From Symsagittifera roscoffensis (taxonomy: Eukaryota > Xenacoelomorpha > Acoela > Convolutidae), in NCBI RefSeq assembly GCF_963678635.1, contig NC_087063.1, positions 70,889,617 through 70,953,616 on the forward strand: a DNA stretch of 64,000 bases, read 5' to 3'. Every line of letters starts with the position of its first letter. Within the stretch, counting starts at the first letter, position 1. A program made the position numbers and the translations under genes. Below are positions 19,646-32,152 of this stretch, piece after piece. The notes under the pieces were generated by a model. It was not told the DNA's origin, searched no databases, and saw only the letters and a list, made by a program, of their open reading frames with translations.

Positions 19646-22600
19646 CTTTCGATTTTTTTTTTTCATTTCAATTATATTCATTCGTTTTTCTATCGCTAGT
19701 GGTATCGCCAATTCAAAAATCATTTATAAGTCTTTTTTTTCCAGACGAAAAAGTTGTTTCACGCTCAACTTTGTTTCGTTTCAACTTCTTTTTTTAGGGT
19801 TTGGCCTTTGTTTTTTTCTACCCTTGCGATCAACAAGGTTATTGCAATAGGGTACTAGACTGTTTTTTTTTCCTGTAAATAACTAGAGTTATTAGAAATT
19901 TCAATTCTAGTTATCAGGCACAGGACTCATCATTTGATCTTTTGGACTCCTTCGTCTTCTGACATGCTGAATTTCTTGAAAATTAAAATAAAACTACTAG
20001 AATTTGAGTAATAATTAGGTAAAGCCCGTTTCAGGTTGTAATTATTTTTTTGAAATTTTTTTTTCGGGTTCGTGGTTTTCGCCCTAGTTTCTGTCTGTTC
20101 ATTTTCCGTGTTTTAAACGCCATTTTTTTTCTATCTCATAAGATTTTTATTGGCTGATTTTCTAGAGCATTTGTTTTGTTCCAATTTAAACAGTTTTTTA
20201 CTTTTACGGAAAGTTCAGCAGTTTCTAAATTTACAAAGTCTAATTTTGGGTTATTTTTTTTTAGTTTCTAGTTTTTTTTATGTTTAAACAGCTTCAGTTT
20301 ATGTTGTATCGGCTCATTCAACTTATTTTGCATAATTTCGAGTGCAAATATTTTCGGATATGATTGTGTGTTTCAGATTGAATGGGTCGTAAAAATTGTA
20401 AAAACTTTATGAAACTTTTCATGACAGTTTTGTTTTCGGCTCAAACAGGTTTTGACCCAAAATTTGTTGACGCTCGGTATTTAATTTTCAGTTCTTTTTC
20501 AGACAATTCATGAACTTCTTTTTATACAACCATGAAGTTTCTGTAGCTGTATCTTTCAAATATTCAAGTTATTCTTTCGAGTAATTTTTTTTTCAGTTCG
20601 GTTTTCAGGTTTTTTTTTGTACGCAAGTGTTGCGAAGCTTTGCTTCGCGCCTGTGTTTAATTTGCTTTTAAGTTCTTATTATAATAAGAAACGGCGTTAA
20701 ATGATGATGAAATGGAATGCAAGTTGCGGCCTTCTGTGACTGAGTTGAATATGAGGAAAAAAACGTGATCGACATTCCTGCTTAAGTTGATTTTAATTTT
20801 AAGATTCAACCAGTTTTTTGTTGCATGGAGTGCATTGATACTTTTTTACACAAGCGAGCAGTTGCGTTAAATGCTTGTTAACTTTTTTCCAACAGAAGTG
20901 GCACAAATAAGTACTCAAATTTAGTACTCAATGTAGCTTGCGTTTTATCCGTTTTATAAGAGCGCCGGATATTTACGAAAAGATGATATCATGCTATTTA
21001 AGGCAGCTAGGATCGCAAATGTAAAAATCGACTCCAGTTAGGAAGACTTATATTCCATATTCCAGAGGTCGGCGGTTCAAATCACGTAGTTGGCTCACTT
21101 TCTTTTTAAAAAAATATCTGCTCTTTTGTTTGCTTCGAAGTACGAGTTTCAGAGAGCGAAAAAGAGAGAGACTTTTATTTAAACATATCCGTTAATTTAG
21201 TTGGTTATTAATTAACAAAAATGATGTAATTGTAAATTCAGAAAAGTTTGAGGCGTTAAATCCGCAGCAGTTCAAATTCATCATTAAAAAGTTTAGTTAG
21301 CTAATTTAACTGCTAGGACCGAGGTAAAGGGTTTCTTGCAGAAGTTAGAAGGCAAGAATAATTCTTGTCTCAAAACTGAAGAGGCTGAGTGGCAGTATAA
21401 TGATTTGACTTGAAGCCAGCTTGTTTCTGGGTTGGCCCTAATTGGATGTTGGCGCTAGTTTTGTCGGCTTAGTTGCCGCTTTGTGATTTTTTTGGATCTT
21501 TTCCGTTACACGGCCCAAAACAGATATTTTTGACATGTTTAAAAACGGAATTAATTGGGATGAAAACTCCCAAGCCTGATTGGTTGCAAAAGAAAGCAAC
21601 CGAGAATAAATATGGAAATTGATTTTTATACCAAAGTTCGATTAGCCGAATAATACAGAAATGACAGAAAATATTGTTTTTTAACAAATAACCAACTAAA
21701 TTTCAAATCGCTGTAGTTCTCCGTTTTCCGCAACGACAACATGACCAAAATTAGATGGAAATTGCTCAAATTTGGTCAGATTCATAGCGGATTTCTCAAA
21801 AAAAAAAACTTAAAACGAATGAATATTTTTTGCATTGTGTTTTGTCACAATTATTTTAATTAATAAAAATGTTGACGCACGTTTTTTCAGTTTTGGGTCG
21901 AATAACTGAAAAGATCCTATTTTTAACTAATTGCACCAGTCAACTGATTCGAAATATGTCTATAAACTTATTTACTTATGCGGAGCTAATGCTGTGGGTG
22001 TAATATTATGAGGCAGCTGTTTTCCTACCGAAGCTGTTTGGCGATTAAAAATGACATGAGCTTATTTGCAGACCGGCAAAATAGCGCAGTGGATGCAGCA
22101 AGTGACTCAATGTTTTCAAGATTCAATGTTTCCGTCTCCAATTTCTGCTCGCACCGTTTTCCGCTAATTGTGCCAGTTCTATGAAAAATGTGTTGGTGGT
22201 AATTTTTTTTGAAACTTCATCATCGTACATTTTTTTCTTCGATTTTCGAAAGTTTTATCAGTCAATTTTTTCTGTTTACTTGAGTTCATTGACACTTCTA
22301 CAACTGTTTGTTTGATCTTTTTGTCCTTTTTTGAGCTCCCGTGTTCGAAAAAACCCTAGAATTGAGTTGAATTTATTTCACATATCGGCGAGTTAACATT
22401 TTCCTGTGAAAAACTATTAATGCTTTAATGTTTTTTGATCATCAATGATTCCGGTTGAACTAATACCAGTTGCAGGTTGTCATTTGCATAATTTTGTTCT
22501 GTCTGACCCGGCGGATGTTGCGTTGTTTTGAAATCAACAATAAAAGTAATTTAGCCTCATTTCAAAAGGCCATGATGGATTGAGATTGTGTGTTGTTTGG

Positions 22601-22689
22601 TGTTGGTGCCGACTGTTTGTTGACTTCTACACTGAGAAATAAACTTTGAAAAAGAACTGGCGAAAAATAGGAGGACAGTGGCGGAGGAG
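19646..22689. other. Intergenic, T-rich, no gene seen
   Basis: Long T runs and many short stop-filled frames. At 20628-20652 there is a GCGAAGC...GCTTCGC hairpin like that ending the tRNA-like repeat family described at 40215 and 57465. A tRNA B-box-like GGTTCAAATC at about 21072 lacks a convincing A box. I see no exon-like segment. Confidence 0.5.
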
Positions 22690-23760
22690 GTGGTATTATA
22701 ATATCCAAATGAGTAGTTTCAGTTCATTTCATTTTGACTACTGTCCGGTCTTGTCCTGCGACAACAACTGGAATTGAGGAATTGAATTGAATGGAATGGA
22801 ATGTGTGCAACCAAAGCCCCCAGTAGTCCAGTCCCAGTCGGGTACTAGTAGTTGACCAGTGTAACAGTAGCAGTAGTATAGTTGGCTGTTAGTTGTTTAA
22901 TCTCCAATTTTCCATCCCATTTCTGTTCACGCCGCCATATAATATTGAGATATGATTTTGCCCTTCTCTAGTTTGAGGCGCCTCTCTCTCTCTCTCCCTT
23001 TTTTCCTCTATTCACCCATCAACTTTACTTTTATTGCCACTAGCTCACCCACATCACATCACAGCCACAACAAACAATAACCACAACAACAACCACACAC
23101 AACTCAACTGAGCACACACCACAATACAGCAGCCAACCCCAGCCACCCAACCCGCATTCAACATTTCTTTTCTCTTTTCTTTTCATCCATCGCCCCAACT
23201 AACAATCGCTTACCAACTTCAACTGAACTCAATCAGCAACCAACCAACCAACCCGCGTGCCTCATCAGCGTCACAACAGGAACAGGACAGGACAGACCCG
23301 CTCTAGTCCGCCAACGCCATGCCACGCCACATCACAAAGCAATAATTTATACACCGAGTTAAGCAAATAAATATGGTCACTTCTGAGTTTTATCGACTTC
23401 TCCATACCCATCGCAGTCAAATGAGACCAGCCTCAGCCTCAGCAGCAGCACTACAGCAGAGCTAGTCAACAATCTCTAACTCAGTCACTGCTGCCGTGGC
23501 AAGGAAACTAGAAGTAGATGGCAATTGACAAGGCGTCTTGTTGCTCCCTCTCTCTCGCTATTTGGTGCTTAAATGACCAATTCGATTGGCTCCCTCCTCA
23601 GTCATAAAGTGCAGTAGTCACTATATGGCCCAATTGCTTCTTCAAAACACAACATAACATAACACAGCAGCAGTTTCTATCTATCAAATTGAAAAGTGAA
23701 AAAGAAGGACTTTGATCCAAATACCAAGGGCGTTCAGGAGCTCCTATAGCTAGAGCAGTT
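22690..23760 (+). promoter_or_regulatory. Candidate promoter/5' UTR region of the Kv1 gene
   Basis: Base composition changes sharply here: CA-rich, pyrimidine-rich and low in T runs, with a TC microsatellite at about 22983-23000 and CAG-rich stretches at about 23430-23460. It is not repeated elsewhere in the window. The Kv1 coding exon at 26212 is preceded by plausible splice acceptors (TTGTTGTTGTAG ending 26145; TGCTGTTTAG ending 26167), so an untranslated first exon upstream is likely and this is the best candidate. The location is inferred from composition only. Confidence 0.3.
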
Positions 23761-24924
23761 GAATTCATTTTAATTTACAAACAATTACTTGTATACAGTT
23801 GAAGAGACCATTAAAATGAATCCACGCTGCCTTCAAACTCTGAGGTTTGATGTTTAATATACCCCTTTCACCATTCTAAAACTGTTGTCCTAAATATATT
23901 TTTTTGTTTTGTAAGTTTCCGTCTTTTATTGAAGGCGAAAAAAATGGAGGTTGAGTTTGAGTTTAACTCATCCTTATATTTAGATCGAATGTTGTAATCG
24001 GTTTTAGGAAACATTGTTCAGAAAATTTATAGAAATCTTGATTTCTTTTAAGTTCTTAAAATTCGAATGGAGGTAATCTACCCAGGACAAAAGCTCAAGA
24101 ATTTTGAATTAGATTCTAGCATCGAGCAGTTTTGAGCGCTTATTTTCAGAGCTAATTCTGGAGTTCAAATATTCTTTTGAGTGACACAATCCTAAGTTTC
24201 ACTTTTTCGAGTTACAAAGTCAACAATAATTTATCATAAGTATTTCATTTACCAACGCTTTAGCCAAGCAAATAAAATACTGCAGAAGATATAGAATGTC
24301 TAAACTCATATAAGAAATTACTGGTTGACTTATGGCCTCGTCTTGTACGTCATTTTTGTTCAGCAGTCTTATTTTCCTCGCAACCTTGAAAATGAACTTA
24401 AAAAAAATTTATATCGCATTCTTCCAGATTATCATTTTTAAACTTCGTGATATTCAAACGCGCGCTTTTTCTTTTTTTTACTTGCCATTTTTTTCATAGA
24501 TTGAGCCAATGTTCCATTCATTTAAATTTTTTTCATAATCATTTCTCCAAGCAACTTCATTATCTAAGAAATATCATCCAAACCAGAGCTTAGACACGAG
24601 CGATTGGTAAGTAATGCTGCCGAAGTCGCTTTAGAATGATTTAAATGTGGGTCGACCAAAAATGGATGCCACGAAATAGTATCAAAGACCCTTTGGTTGG
24701 CCAGGGGTTAAAATCCGCACCTTGTGGCTTGATTTGTGCTTTCATTTAAAGCTTGATTTCCAATCTAATTACGCTTGCGGCTAGTAAGTTTTATCAAATC
24801 GGAGAATAGGTCGCGTGATCAACTTGTTTATCAAAATTACTTAGATAATTTGTTCAAAAACAGATGCCTGTATTTTAAATATACTTTCTTTTCGAAATTT
24901 GGTCGATTTGGTCTTTCAGTTTTC
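23761..24924. other. Intergenic or intron sequence, no feature seen
   Basis: AT-rich, stop-filled in all frames and without clear repeats. Possibly intron between an untranslated first exon and the Kv1 coding exon. Confidence 0.4.
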
Positions 24925-25330
24925 AAATGTCAATGAATGTAGTGAGGCCACTTCTGTAGGTCGAAATGGTTTTTGTAGTTTTTAGAATTTTGATTTTTTG
25001 TGGTTTGACTTTTGACTTCTTTTAAGTTCAATTTATTTCTTTTCTTAAAATGAAGGCAAACTCCACTTTTGAACAGCAAAAGTATAAAAGTCACAAAAAA
25101 CATGATTGGCTTCTAGTTTTGAAAGTGGATTTTAATTTTCAGATTTCCCAGCAGAATAAAACTTAACTAATTGATCAATTTTTCTCCAATTGAATTAATT
25201 TTTTTATCATAAATTGTTCTTGAAACTTGAAGACCTTTAAAGGTATAATTTTTTCTTTAAAATTCGAAAATTAAGATTTTTCGTCAAACAACCAGATTTT
25301 TTGTTCACTAACGTTCCTGTCTGTGGACAA
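24925..25330 (+). repeat. Dispersed repeat family A copy
   Basis: Begins near ATGAATGTAGTGAGG and contains the family landmarks GAACAGCAAAAGT, TTTGAAAGTGGATTTTAATT and TTGATCAATTTTTCTCCAAT in the same order as copies at 32153, 40380, 51912 and 56195. It is diverged and non-coding. Confidence 0.8.
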
Positions 25331-25675
25331 TGTTTTCATATAATTTTTTCTGAATATTTGCTTTATTACGTGTAAAAGGTCGAATTTTGATTTTCAAAGT
25401 ATTTGATAGCGGAGAGTTCTTTGACACCATTTTTTTGGCCCAACTGATATATGCTTAATTATTGCCGTCTTTGTTGCCGCTGCGTAAAGTTTGTTTCGCT
25501 GCAAATTCAACACTGGTAGTTGACTTAGTTGGTCTGTTTTCCTCACAATATACTTATACAAATCGTGACTAAGGTATACACTTTTGGTAGTTTTTCCGAC
25601 ATTGTTTCAAAATGATTTTGGGCTAGCTTTTTTTTCTCTGTTTTTTGTGGGCTAGATTGCCCGGGTAACTTTAAG

Positions 25676-25920
25676 AGCCGATGAACATAGTGAAAACTAT
25701 ATAGGTCGTGATTTTTTTTTCAGTAAAATTTGGCTTTTCGCGTTTTGAAGTTGTCCTTTTTTTGTTGAACTTCCCTACCGAACAGCAAAAGTCTGAAGGT
25801 CACGAAAAACGTGATTGATTTCTAATTTCGAATCTGAATTTTTTATTTTTAATAGTAATGAACGTAGCGAAGGCTCTTTTATAGGTCTTGCTGATTTTTT
25901 TTCAGGAAAAGTCGCTAATA
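25676..25920 (+). repeat. Dispersed repeat family A, two partial copies
   Basis: Two starts of the family (ATGAACATAGTGAAAACTAT at about 25680 and AATGAACGTAGCGAAGGCTC at about 25857) with the following TATAGGTC landmark; the first also has GAACAGCAAAAGT. They appear to be fragments in direct orientation. Confidence 0.7.
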
Positions 25921-26190
25921 ACTACAGATGCGCATTCATACATCTACAAAAAAATGTTGTCCAATTTGCCTATATTACTATGATTGTCGATAATGCCCGA
26001 AATATAGATTTACGTTTATCCTTGTATCACATTACGCAGAAAAAACTACACTAATTTGTAACAAAAACTTGTAGCTTTTAATGACTATAGTCGGAGCATT
26101 CTGTTGTATTTGCACAGTAACCAGCTATCCTTATTGTTGTTGTAGAATGTGTTGCTCTGCTGTTTAGAGTGTGAGTGGGCTAGCTAGTAG

Positions 26191-26208
26191 GCAGCAGCAG
26201 CAGCAGCA
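26191..26208 (+). repeat. (GCA)6 microsatellite in the Kv1 5' leader
   Basis: Six GCA units end four bases before the start codon at 26212. The tract would be transcribed in the 5' UTR and is likely length-variable. Confidence 0.85.
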
Positions 26209-26211
26209 GTC

Positions 26212-28149
26212 ATGATGGAAGTGGCCATGGCAGGTGCTCCAGGTTATTACGAGCCGAGTAACTTGAGAGGATACAAAAGCAACCACAGACGCAAGCTTAC
26301 ACCGAATGCCAATGCGGCCAACCACAACCACCCCACAGAAACACATATGATGTCATCAGACCCTCCTAGGACTAACAACTTCAATTCCATGCCCCCCAAC
26401 CCCAACTTCTCATCGCACCCCACTCCTAGCACAGATAAACGGTTACTACTGCACGACCGCATTGTCATCAACGTCAGTGGCCTAATCTTTGAGACTCAGG
26501 ACTCCACCCTTTTACAGTACCCGGACACCTTACTGGGCAACAGGAACAAAAGGCGCAAGTATTTTGATGCGGCCAGAAACCAATACTTTTTCGACCGGAG
26601 TAGACCTTCATTTGACGCTATTTTATACTATTACCAAAGTGGAGGTCGCTTGAAACGACCGGCAAACGTACCGGTGGAAATCTTTCTGGAAGAGATCAGG
26701 TTCTACGAGCTAGGAGACGAGGCTATAATGAAGTTTCGCGATGACGAAGGCTTCACACATGAAACAGAGAAGCCGATGCCTAAGAGTGCGACTCTGAAGA
26801 GAGTGTGGCTGCTGTTCGAGTATCCAGAGAGCAGCGGACTTGCTAGAATGGTGGCCATTTTATCCGTAACTATAATACTGTTATCAATTGTCATTTTTTG
26901 CCTTGAAACGATGCCTGAATTCAAAGCCTACAAAGAACAAGCTCAGTATAACAACCCTTTCTTCATAATCGAGACCATATGCGTCATCTGGTTCACTTTG
27001 GAACTCATCTGCAGATTCAGTTCCAGCCCATGCAAATGGGCTTTCGTCAAAGACTTGATGAATGCCTTTGACTTAGTGGCCATCCTTCCCTACTTCGTAG
27101 AAAATTTCTCAAAAATTGTGGGAAGCGAACAGGAAAACAGCAAAACCATGTCGCTCGCTATCATCCGAGTTATCAGGCTTGTGCGTGTCTTCAGAATTTT
27201 TAAACTATCCCGACATTCGACAGGTTTGCAAATTTTGGGAAGAACATTACGCGCCTCAATGCGGGAATTGGGTTTACTCATTTTCTTTCTGGGAATTGGC
27301 GTTGTTGTGTTTTCAAGTGCAGTTTACTTTGCCGAAGTGGACTCAGATGTCTCCAATTTCAGTTCGATTCCGGATGCCTTTTGGTGGGCAGTTGTAACTA
27401 TGACCACAGTTGGGTATGGAGACATTTTGCCGCGCACCTTTGCGGGAAAACTGGTTGGGTCACTTTGTGCAATAGCTGGTGTGCTGACCATAGCTCTGCC
27501 AGTACCTGTGATTGTGTCCAATTTCAACTACTTCTACCACCGGGAGCAAGAAGACGAAGATCCGGATCAGTACAAACACGTATCCAGCGAGCAAACTGTG
27601 CCTCCATCTAGCCAACAATTTCCTCCTAATCCAAATGTAGTTCTGTCGCCAGAACAAGCAGAATATGATATGCCTTTAGAACGTTCCCGCAACTCAAATC
27701 TATCGCCCAACTTATATCACAATGAGGCGACTCCGTCGTCGCTCAGACAGGTCAATTCCCAATCAGGTGCTAACTTGCTGCTATCCGAACCAAACCAGTC
27801 CTCGCCCGGCTCCAAAAGGAAAAGCAGCGCCGGCTCATCCGTGGACTTCCTCCCAGATCCGATGAAAGATCTCACAGCACCCAAAGTGTCCAGCGGCACT
27901 GGCCCTGGAGCTTCTTCCACTACAGTCTTGCCGAACTCAACGGGCCAGGGGGGTCGCAAAGTGTCGTGGAATTCGGGTGCGGCGCCTACGATCTCGGGAT
28001 TAGGGCGGAGGGTGTCTCTAGTTCAGCCAAAAGTATCGCCAGCAACAAATAACGTCGATCCAGGCAGCGCAATCCGAGACCGCGATGCAGGGAAGAGGAT
28101 AACTAACGCCACCTCAGCTCCTCCGACTAGGACCGAGACTGATGTTTGA
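26212..28149 (+). CDS. Kv1: Voltage-gated potassium channel, Shaker/Kv1 (KCNA) subfamily
   Basis: 645 residues in one exon, starting at ATGATG. Order: a poorly conserved Asn/Pro-rich N-terminus (1-75); T1 tetramerisation domain (about 83-181, [11 protein letters not shown]...GDEAIMKF); S1 (213-231), S2 (249-268), S3 (277-296); S4 voltage sensor with a basic residue every third position (R319, R322, R325, R328, K331, R334); S5 (350-374); pore helix and K+ selectivity filter TVGYGD (399-404); S6 with the Kv-type PVP kink (430-432). The cytoplasmic tail (440-645) is Ser/Pro-rich with a basic SKRKSS site and ends in ETDV, a class I PDZ ligand typical of Shaker-family channels. It forms tetramers in the plasma membrane that repolarise excitable cells. 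The distal tail is the only part without clear family similarity. Confidence 0.97.
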   Translation: MMEVAMAGAPGYYEPSNLRGYKSNHRRKLTPNANAANHNHPTETHMMSSDPPRTNNFNSMPPNPNFSSHPTPSTDKRLLLHDRIVINVSGLIFETQDSTLLQYPDTLLGNRNKRRKYFDAARNQYFFDRSRPSFDAILYYYQSGGRLKRPANVPVEIFLEEIRFYELGDEAIMKFRDDEGFTHETEKPMPKSATLKRVWLLFEYPESSGLARMVAILSVTIILLSIVIFCLETMPEFKAYKEQAQYNNPFFIIETICVIWFTLELICRFSSSPCKWAFVKDLMNAFDLVAILPYFVENFSKIVGSEQENSKTMSLAIIRVIRLVRVFRIFKLSRHSTGLQILGRTLRASMRELGLLIFFLGIGVVVFSSAVYFAEVDSDVSNFSSIPDAFWWAVVTMTTVGYGDILPRTFAGKLVGSLCAIAGVLTIALPVPVIVSNFNYFYHREQEDEDPDQYKHVSSEQTVPPSSQQFPPNPNVVLSPEQAEYDMPLERSRNSNLSPNLYHNEATPSSLRQVNSQSGANLLLSEPNQSSPGSKRKSSAGSSVDFLPDPMKDLTAPKVSSGTGPGASSTTVLPNSTGQGGRKVSWNSGAAPTISGLGRRVSLVQPKVSPATNNVDPGSAIRDRDAGKRITNATSAPPTRTETDV

Positions 28150-29622
28150 TATCCTGGTTAAGACGGACCAATATTGAAGAAATTTGAGCCAGCTGCCTTC
28201 ACACGATTTTCGTTTCCAATAGGGAAGCTCCAGTTAAGGTACGTTGAAGTTGTACTTCTTGTTGCAATATAAAGATACAATTTCACTGCAGTGATTTTAA
28301 ATCGTGTCAACTTTTTAATAAGGTATTTTTCTTTAGCACCTTTTTTCCAGCGTACTAAACATCATAAAATGTCGAATTATCTTAATCACACGACCTTTAG
28401 TTTTTTTGAACTTTGGCAGGTAACGATAAAGATGCACGTTATAAATGATGAATTTGATTTTTATTAATCATTTTAAATAAATCGAGTGAATCCTCTTTTG
28501 GCTTAGATCTAGATCGTGCGGAATTTTTACTCGGCGCGGAATTATCGCTTTCCTTAAATTTTTCGAGTTGTCTTTTGTTGCGAGTTTTCACGGTATCCTC
28601 GCTTTCCATTTCATATTTCAATTGGTTTCCGTTTCATATTTCATTTGGTTTCAGTTTCATATTACACCTCTCTATTAACGAAGATGGAGAAAGCGTAAGA
28701 AATGATCGTCGACGAAGCTGAAAAAACTTTTCTGTAATGTACTTTTGTCTATAAAATGGAACACGGCAGTTTAATTAGTTTCTATAAAAGTTTTTTTAAG
28801 TGTCTAGGAACGAAGTGATGAAACTTATTTAGGTCTTGCTGTTTTTTCGGGAAAGTCAAATTCAATATTTCGCGTCTGGCTTAATGTTAAACGGAATTTG
28901 AAAATTACCATTTCTCAAATTGAATTAGTTTCATCAAAAAACGTCAATCATAGAGAAATTCTTGAAACTCTTCGTTTCCCTGAAGTTACCCTGGTTTCTC
29001 ACTTGTCTAGTGGCTTTCATTCGCGTTTATTTTTTCAATTGCGACTAAGAATTGGCGCCAGATTGGTTACTTGACGTTTTTTTCCTGTAAACAACTTGTA
29101 TATCTAAATCATTTTGAGCCAAAACGTACTGAAAACTGCCAGAGCACTCTGTGCTACTTGAAAAGTGACCGGCTTCTTTTGTTGATTTGACTTATTTTGG
29201 AATGTAAATTTTCATGACAACTAATGGTGAGTATGCACGATAGTTTGTATTTTGTTCTTTCTGAAGACTTAACTAAAAACTTTTATATTATAGTGCGAGT
29301 AGATGGCCATATTTAAGTTTTACTGCACGCCTGTTTTAACACATCCATTTTTCAACCGAAACTTTGAAAGATTTGATTGTTCGTTGCTCTCGTGATATTA
29401 CTGACTGGTTGGCTGGCAATGCAAGCATCTAAGTTATGATATGCGAAGAGGGGGGGGGGGGGGGGTTATAATTTTAAAGCTCAAATTAATTGTTCGTGTC
29501 ACTTGGATATTTTATGTAGTTAAGAAGCCATTAAAAATTCTATAGCAATCCGCGCAAGAATCAGCCAATCGAGAGATATACCCCCCGTCTTTCTCTTTTA
29601 CATTTAATCTATTCTATGTACG
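28150..29622. other. Kv1 3' UTR and intergenic sequence
   Basis: Holds the Kv1 3' UTR of unknown length, a partial family A copy (about 28795-28995), a short direct repeat of TTTCATATTTCA/TTGGTTTC at about 28610-28665, and a run of 16 G at 29450-29465. A 60-codon minus-strand frame at 28439-28621 is Lys/Ser-rich but has no supporting evidence. Confidence 0.5.
29450..29465 (+). repeat. G16 homopolymer
   Basis: Uninterrupted G tract, one of several G or C runs in the window (C16 at 37379, G17 at 46665, G11 at 49788). Its length in the assembly may be inexact. Confidence 0.9.
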
Positions 29623-30014
29623 GTGCTTGCCAAGCTCTATCGTGACTTGTGTGATGACTTGTCTGCTGCCAGAGAGATACTAGCACACTTAAGTCTCTTG
29701 AACAGTTTAGCTGAGCCGCAGATCTCAAGCATGAAACTTGACTACTGGTGTAGATATTTGTGCCAACTTGTGAGTTTTTTCTCTACGAATCCTCTCGTAA
29801 TCAAGAAAAATTCGAGCTTTTTGTGCTTGTGCCAACACGAAAAATTAAAAGCACTTGCGAAGCACTTTCTGGTAGAAAAACATTCTATATTCGAAGTTTT
29901 CTATATTTTGTCAAGTGTTTTGGCTCATTATAAGAATAACCACTCCGTTCGAGCCAGTCGTTTTTTTCTCGTTTTGCCGAACTTGTTCACGCTGCGTTAT
30001 AATTTCAACTTGGA

Positions 30015-31562
30015 ATGCCGCCATCCGGCTCTATTCGCCACAGAGACATAGGAGGATTGCATTCTATTTCGAATACAAACGGAGTATTGGATTCAAACAC
30101 ATCCCCTCTAATGAGTTCCTCGCCACAAACCAATCCCCTGATGAGCTACCGACACTTCTGCTACCTGTGTGATCTGCCTCGCATGCCCTGGTCGCTGCTC
30201 TACGACTTCACTGAACCCGTGTGTCGAGGCTGCGTGAATTACGAAGGAACCGATCGAATCGAGAGCGTCATAGAAAGCACTCGATTCATGAAGAACCACC
30301 TTTACTCGTTGCGCAGAGGAGGAGGAGGAGACCCTTCCAACTTAGAATCATCTTTGGACGGCATCGATAGCCCGTGTGGGCCACCATCTCTCGCAAATGG
30401 CGGTGCGACCACCTCTACATATTCGAAGCCTGACTTGCTCAATTCGGTTGCTCTGATGAACAGAAAGCGTCTTCAAACCAACCAAATTCCACCAGCAGTG
30501 GTGCACAAAAAGGAACAAACGAGTAGTGGCCTTGGTTTGAGACAACGTGCTGTCAATAACGCCCAAGCCATCAAGGACACGTTGAACGTCTGCTGTCCCT
30601 TCCTGATCCGCTACTACAACACGGGAACTCGATGTCTGGCAAAAGTCCTGAGCTTCAGTGCCAGCTCAAGTTTCGGCCTAGTTGTGTTGGTTGAGTATCC
30701 TTTGTCGTCCGGTCAGAGGTTCCATTCTTTAGTTGAAGTTGTCCGTGCAATGACTAATGACAATCCAAATATCGAAGCCCTTGTGAAAGGCGCGTATGTT
30801 GCGTTCCCAGAACGATTCTTAGAGTATCAGAAAAATCTTGAAGACCCCAATTCGTGGAATCTTCTATCAGCGCTCTTGACTGAAGGTGTGATGTCTTTCC
30901 TAGAAACGCCGAACCCATCCCTGCTTCCAACCTCGCTTCAAAATACTTCAAGCAACGCCGTTGTGGATGATTCAAGCCAGGAGTCAAGGCCTTCACCACA
31001 TCAGATGGCTAACGGCATGGATTTGAGCATACGACCAGCCAAAAAACCCAAAACAACTATTGAGATTCAAAGAAGCAACGCAAAAGTTACGAAGTCTCCG
31101 TCGCCTGGGGGCGTTGGAGCCAAGCCGCCATTGACGTCTGGAACCATTGACTTGACAAACAATGTCAGGTCATCTACGTCAACAGCAGTTTGTGGTAAAG
31201 ACAGTATCCAGACGACGATGAGTGTTTCGAGTAGTTGTAGTGTGAGCAGCAACAACAGCACTCCTTCAGTGGGAACTGTGAGCTCATCGGCAAGCTACAA
31301 CTGCTTCATCTGCAAATCAGTGCTTGAGGAGAGTCACTTCATACAATGTCCGTCAGTGACTAAGCATCGCTTCTGTTTCCAGTGCACCAGCAAGGTCATC
31401 GATCAACAGTTCCATGGCCCCACCGGCACTGGCTCTACAACAGAGGTCCACTGCCCGAGCGGAGAGCACTGCCCAGTGGCGGGATCCACCGTCCCCTGGG
31501 CCTTTTTCGAATCAGAAATGACTGCAGTCAAAATAGCTGCTTCTAAAACTGCACAAAACTAA
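30015..31562 (+). CDS. Interferon regulatory factor 2-binding protein (IRF2BP) homologue
   Basis: 515 residues, no intron within. The N-terminal IRF2BP zinc finger is nearly canonical at 47-100: [11 protein letters not shown] (Cys49, Cys52) and [12 protein letters not shown] (Cys70, Cys73), followed by the DRIE...VIE helix. The middle (110-420) is Ser/Thr/Pro-rich with a basic KKPK patch near 345. The C-terminal C3HC4-type RING-like domain spans about 428-500 (Cys430, Cys433, Cys445, His452, Cys454, Cys457, Cys480, Cys486) and ends in the conserved WAFFESEM motif. Vertebrate family members are nuclear transcription co-regulators, and the RING is proposed to act as a ubiquitin ligase. The first 45 residues exceed the usual N-terminus; a start at Met33 or Met43 is possible. 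Vertebrate IRF2BP1 and IRF2BPL are also intronless in their coding region. Confidence 0.95.
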   Translation: MPPSGSIRHRDIGGLHSISNTNGVLDSNTSPLMSSSPQTNPLMSYRHFCYLCDLPRMPWSLLYDFTEPVCRGCVNYEGTDRIESVIESTRFMKNHLYSLRRGGGGDPSNLESSLDGIDSPCGPPSLANGGATTSTYSKPDLLNSVALMNRKRLQTNQIPPAVVHKKEQTSSGLGLRQRAVNNAQAIKDTLNVCCPFLIRYYNTGTRCLAKVLSFSASSSFGLVVLVEYPLSSGQRFHSLVEVVRAMTNDNPNIEALVKGAYVAFPERFLEYQKNLEDPNSWNLLSALLTEGVMSFLETPNPSLLPTSLQNTSSNAVVDDSSQESRPSPHQMANGMDLSIRPAKKPKTTIEIQRSNAKVTKSPSPGGVGAKPPLTSGTIDLTNNVRSSTSTAVCGKDSIQTTMSVSSSCSVSSNNSTPSVGTVSSSASYNCFICKSVLEESHFIQCPSVTKHRFCFQCTSKVIDQQFHGPTGTGSTTEVHCPSGEHCPVAGSTVPWAFFESEMTAVKIAASKTAQN

Positions 31563-31628
31563 TAGCAATTTTAAAGTTTATGTTCTGTCATTCTCTACTC
31601 AAAGAATTCTCTACTTAAACTATAAAAT

Positions 31629-31634
31629 AATAAA
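31629..31634 (+). promoter_or_regulatory. Polyadenylation signal for the IRF2BP homologue
   Basis: AATAAA 67 bp after the stop codon, in a short AT-rich 3' UTR. It is the first canonical hexamer downstream. Confidence 0.6.
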
Positions 31635-31856
31635 ACAACTTAGAGTTAAGGAAGCTCTTGAAATCTAATTTCCTTTTTCATTGTTTTCAAGGAAATATGG
31701 CTTGGGTAATTTTGCCGATATATTTTGGGCTTAGTTACTGCTTCGCAGTTTTTGTTTCGATGATAATTGCACTTATCTTTTTTCCGTAAACGACAACTTA
31801 AAAATCTTCAAGATCTAAGTGCAATTACTGTCACGCGCAGGCTGCTGTAATTAGGA

Positions 31857-32010
31857 CAAGGGGCGGATCTAGGATTTTCTCGAGACCCTATTTTAATTTT
31901 AAAAATTTAGCTCCGCAGGCAAATGTCGAAAAAAAAAACAGGTAATAAAATCCGTTTTTGGGCACTTTTGCGTTTTTTTTTCGGCGCGCTCTCCCCTTTA
32001 AAATTAGGGT
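31857..32010 (+). mobile_element. Truncated copy of the hAT-like MITE
   Basis: Starts with GGGGCGGATCTAGGATTTTCT, shared with the complete MITE at 57843, and continues with diverged but collinear sequence (CGGCGCG...AAAATTAG). The right terminal repeat is missing, so this is a partial, older copy. Confidence 0.7.
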
Positions 32011-32152
32011 TGGTTGGCCTAAATTGGATGTCATAAAATAATACATGGTGTGATGGGGTCTGAATTAGGTGGAGTTCATTTGAGGCAGTATTTAAATTTT
32101 TGGGGATTCGTGGTTTTCGTCCTAATTTCCATCGGTTAATTTTCGTGTCTTT

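Noticed and set aside
23374-23466. 30-codon upstream ORF in the candidate Kv1 leader
   Set aside because: Too short and without context; the leader itself is only inferred.
26164-26346. Minus-strand frame with a run of cysteines
   Set aside because: It is the reverse of the CAG repeat and Kv1 start.
28439-28621. 60-codon Lys/Ser-rich minus-strand frame
   Set aside because: Short and low-complexity, with nothing recognised; it falls in the probable Kv1 3' flank.
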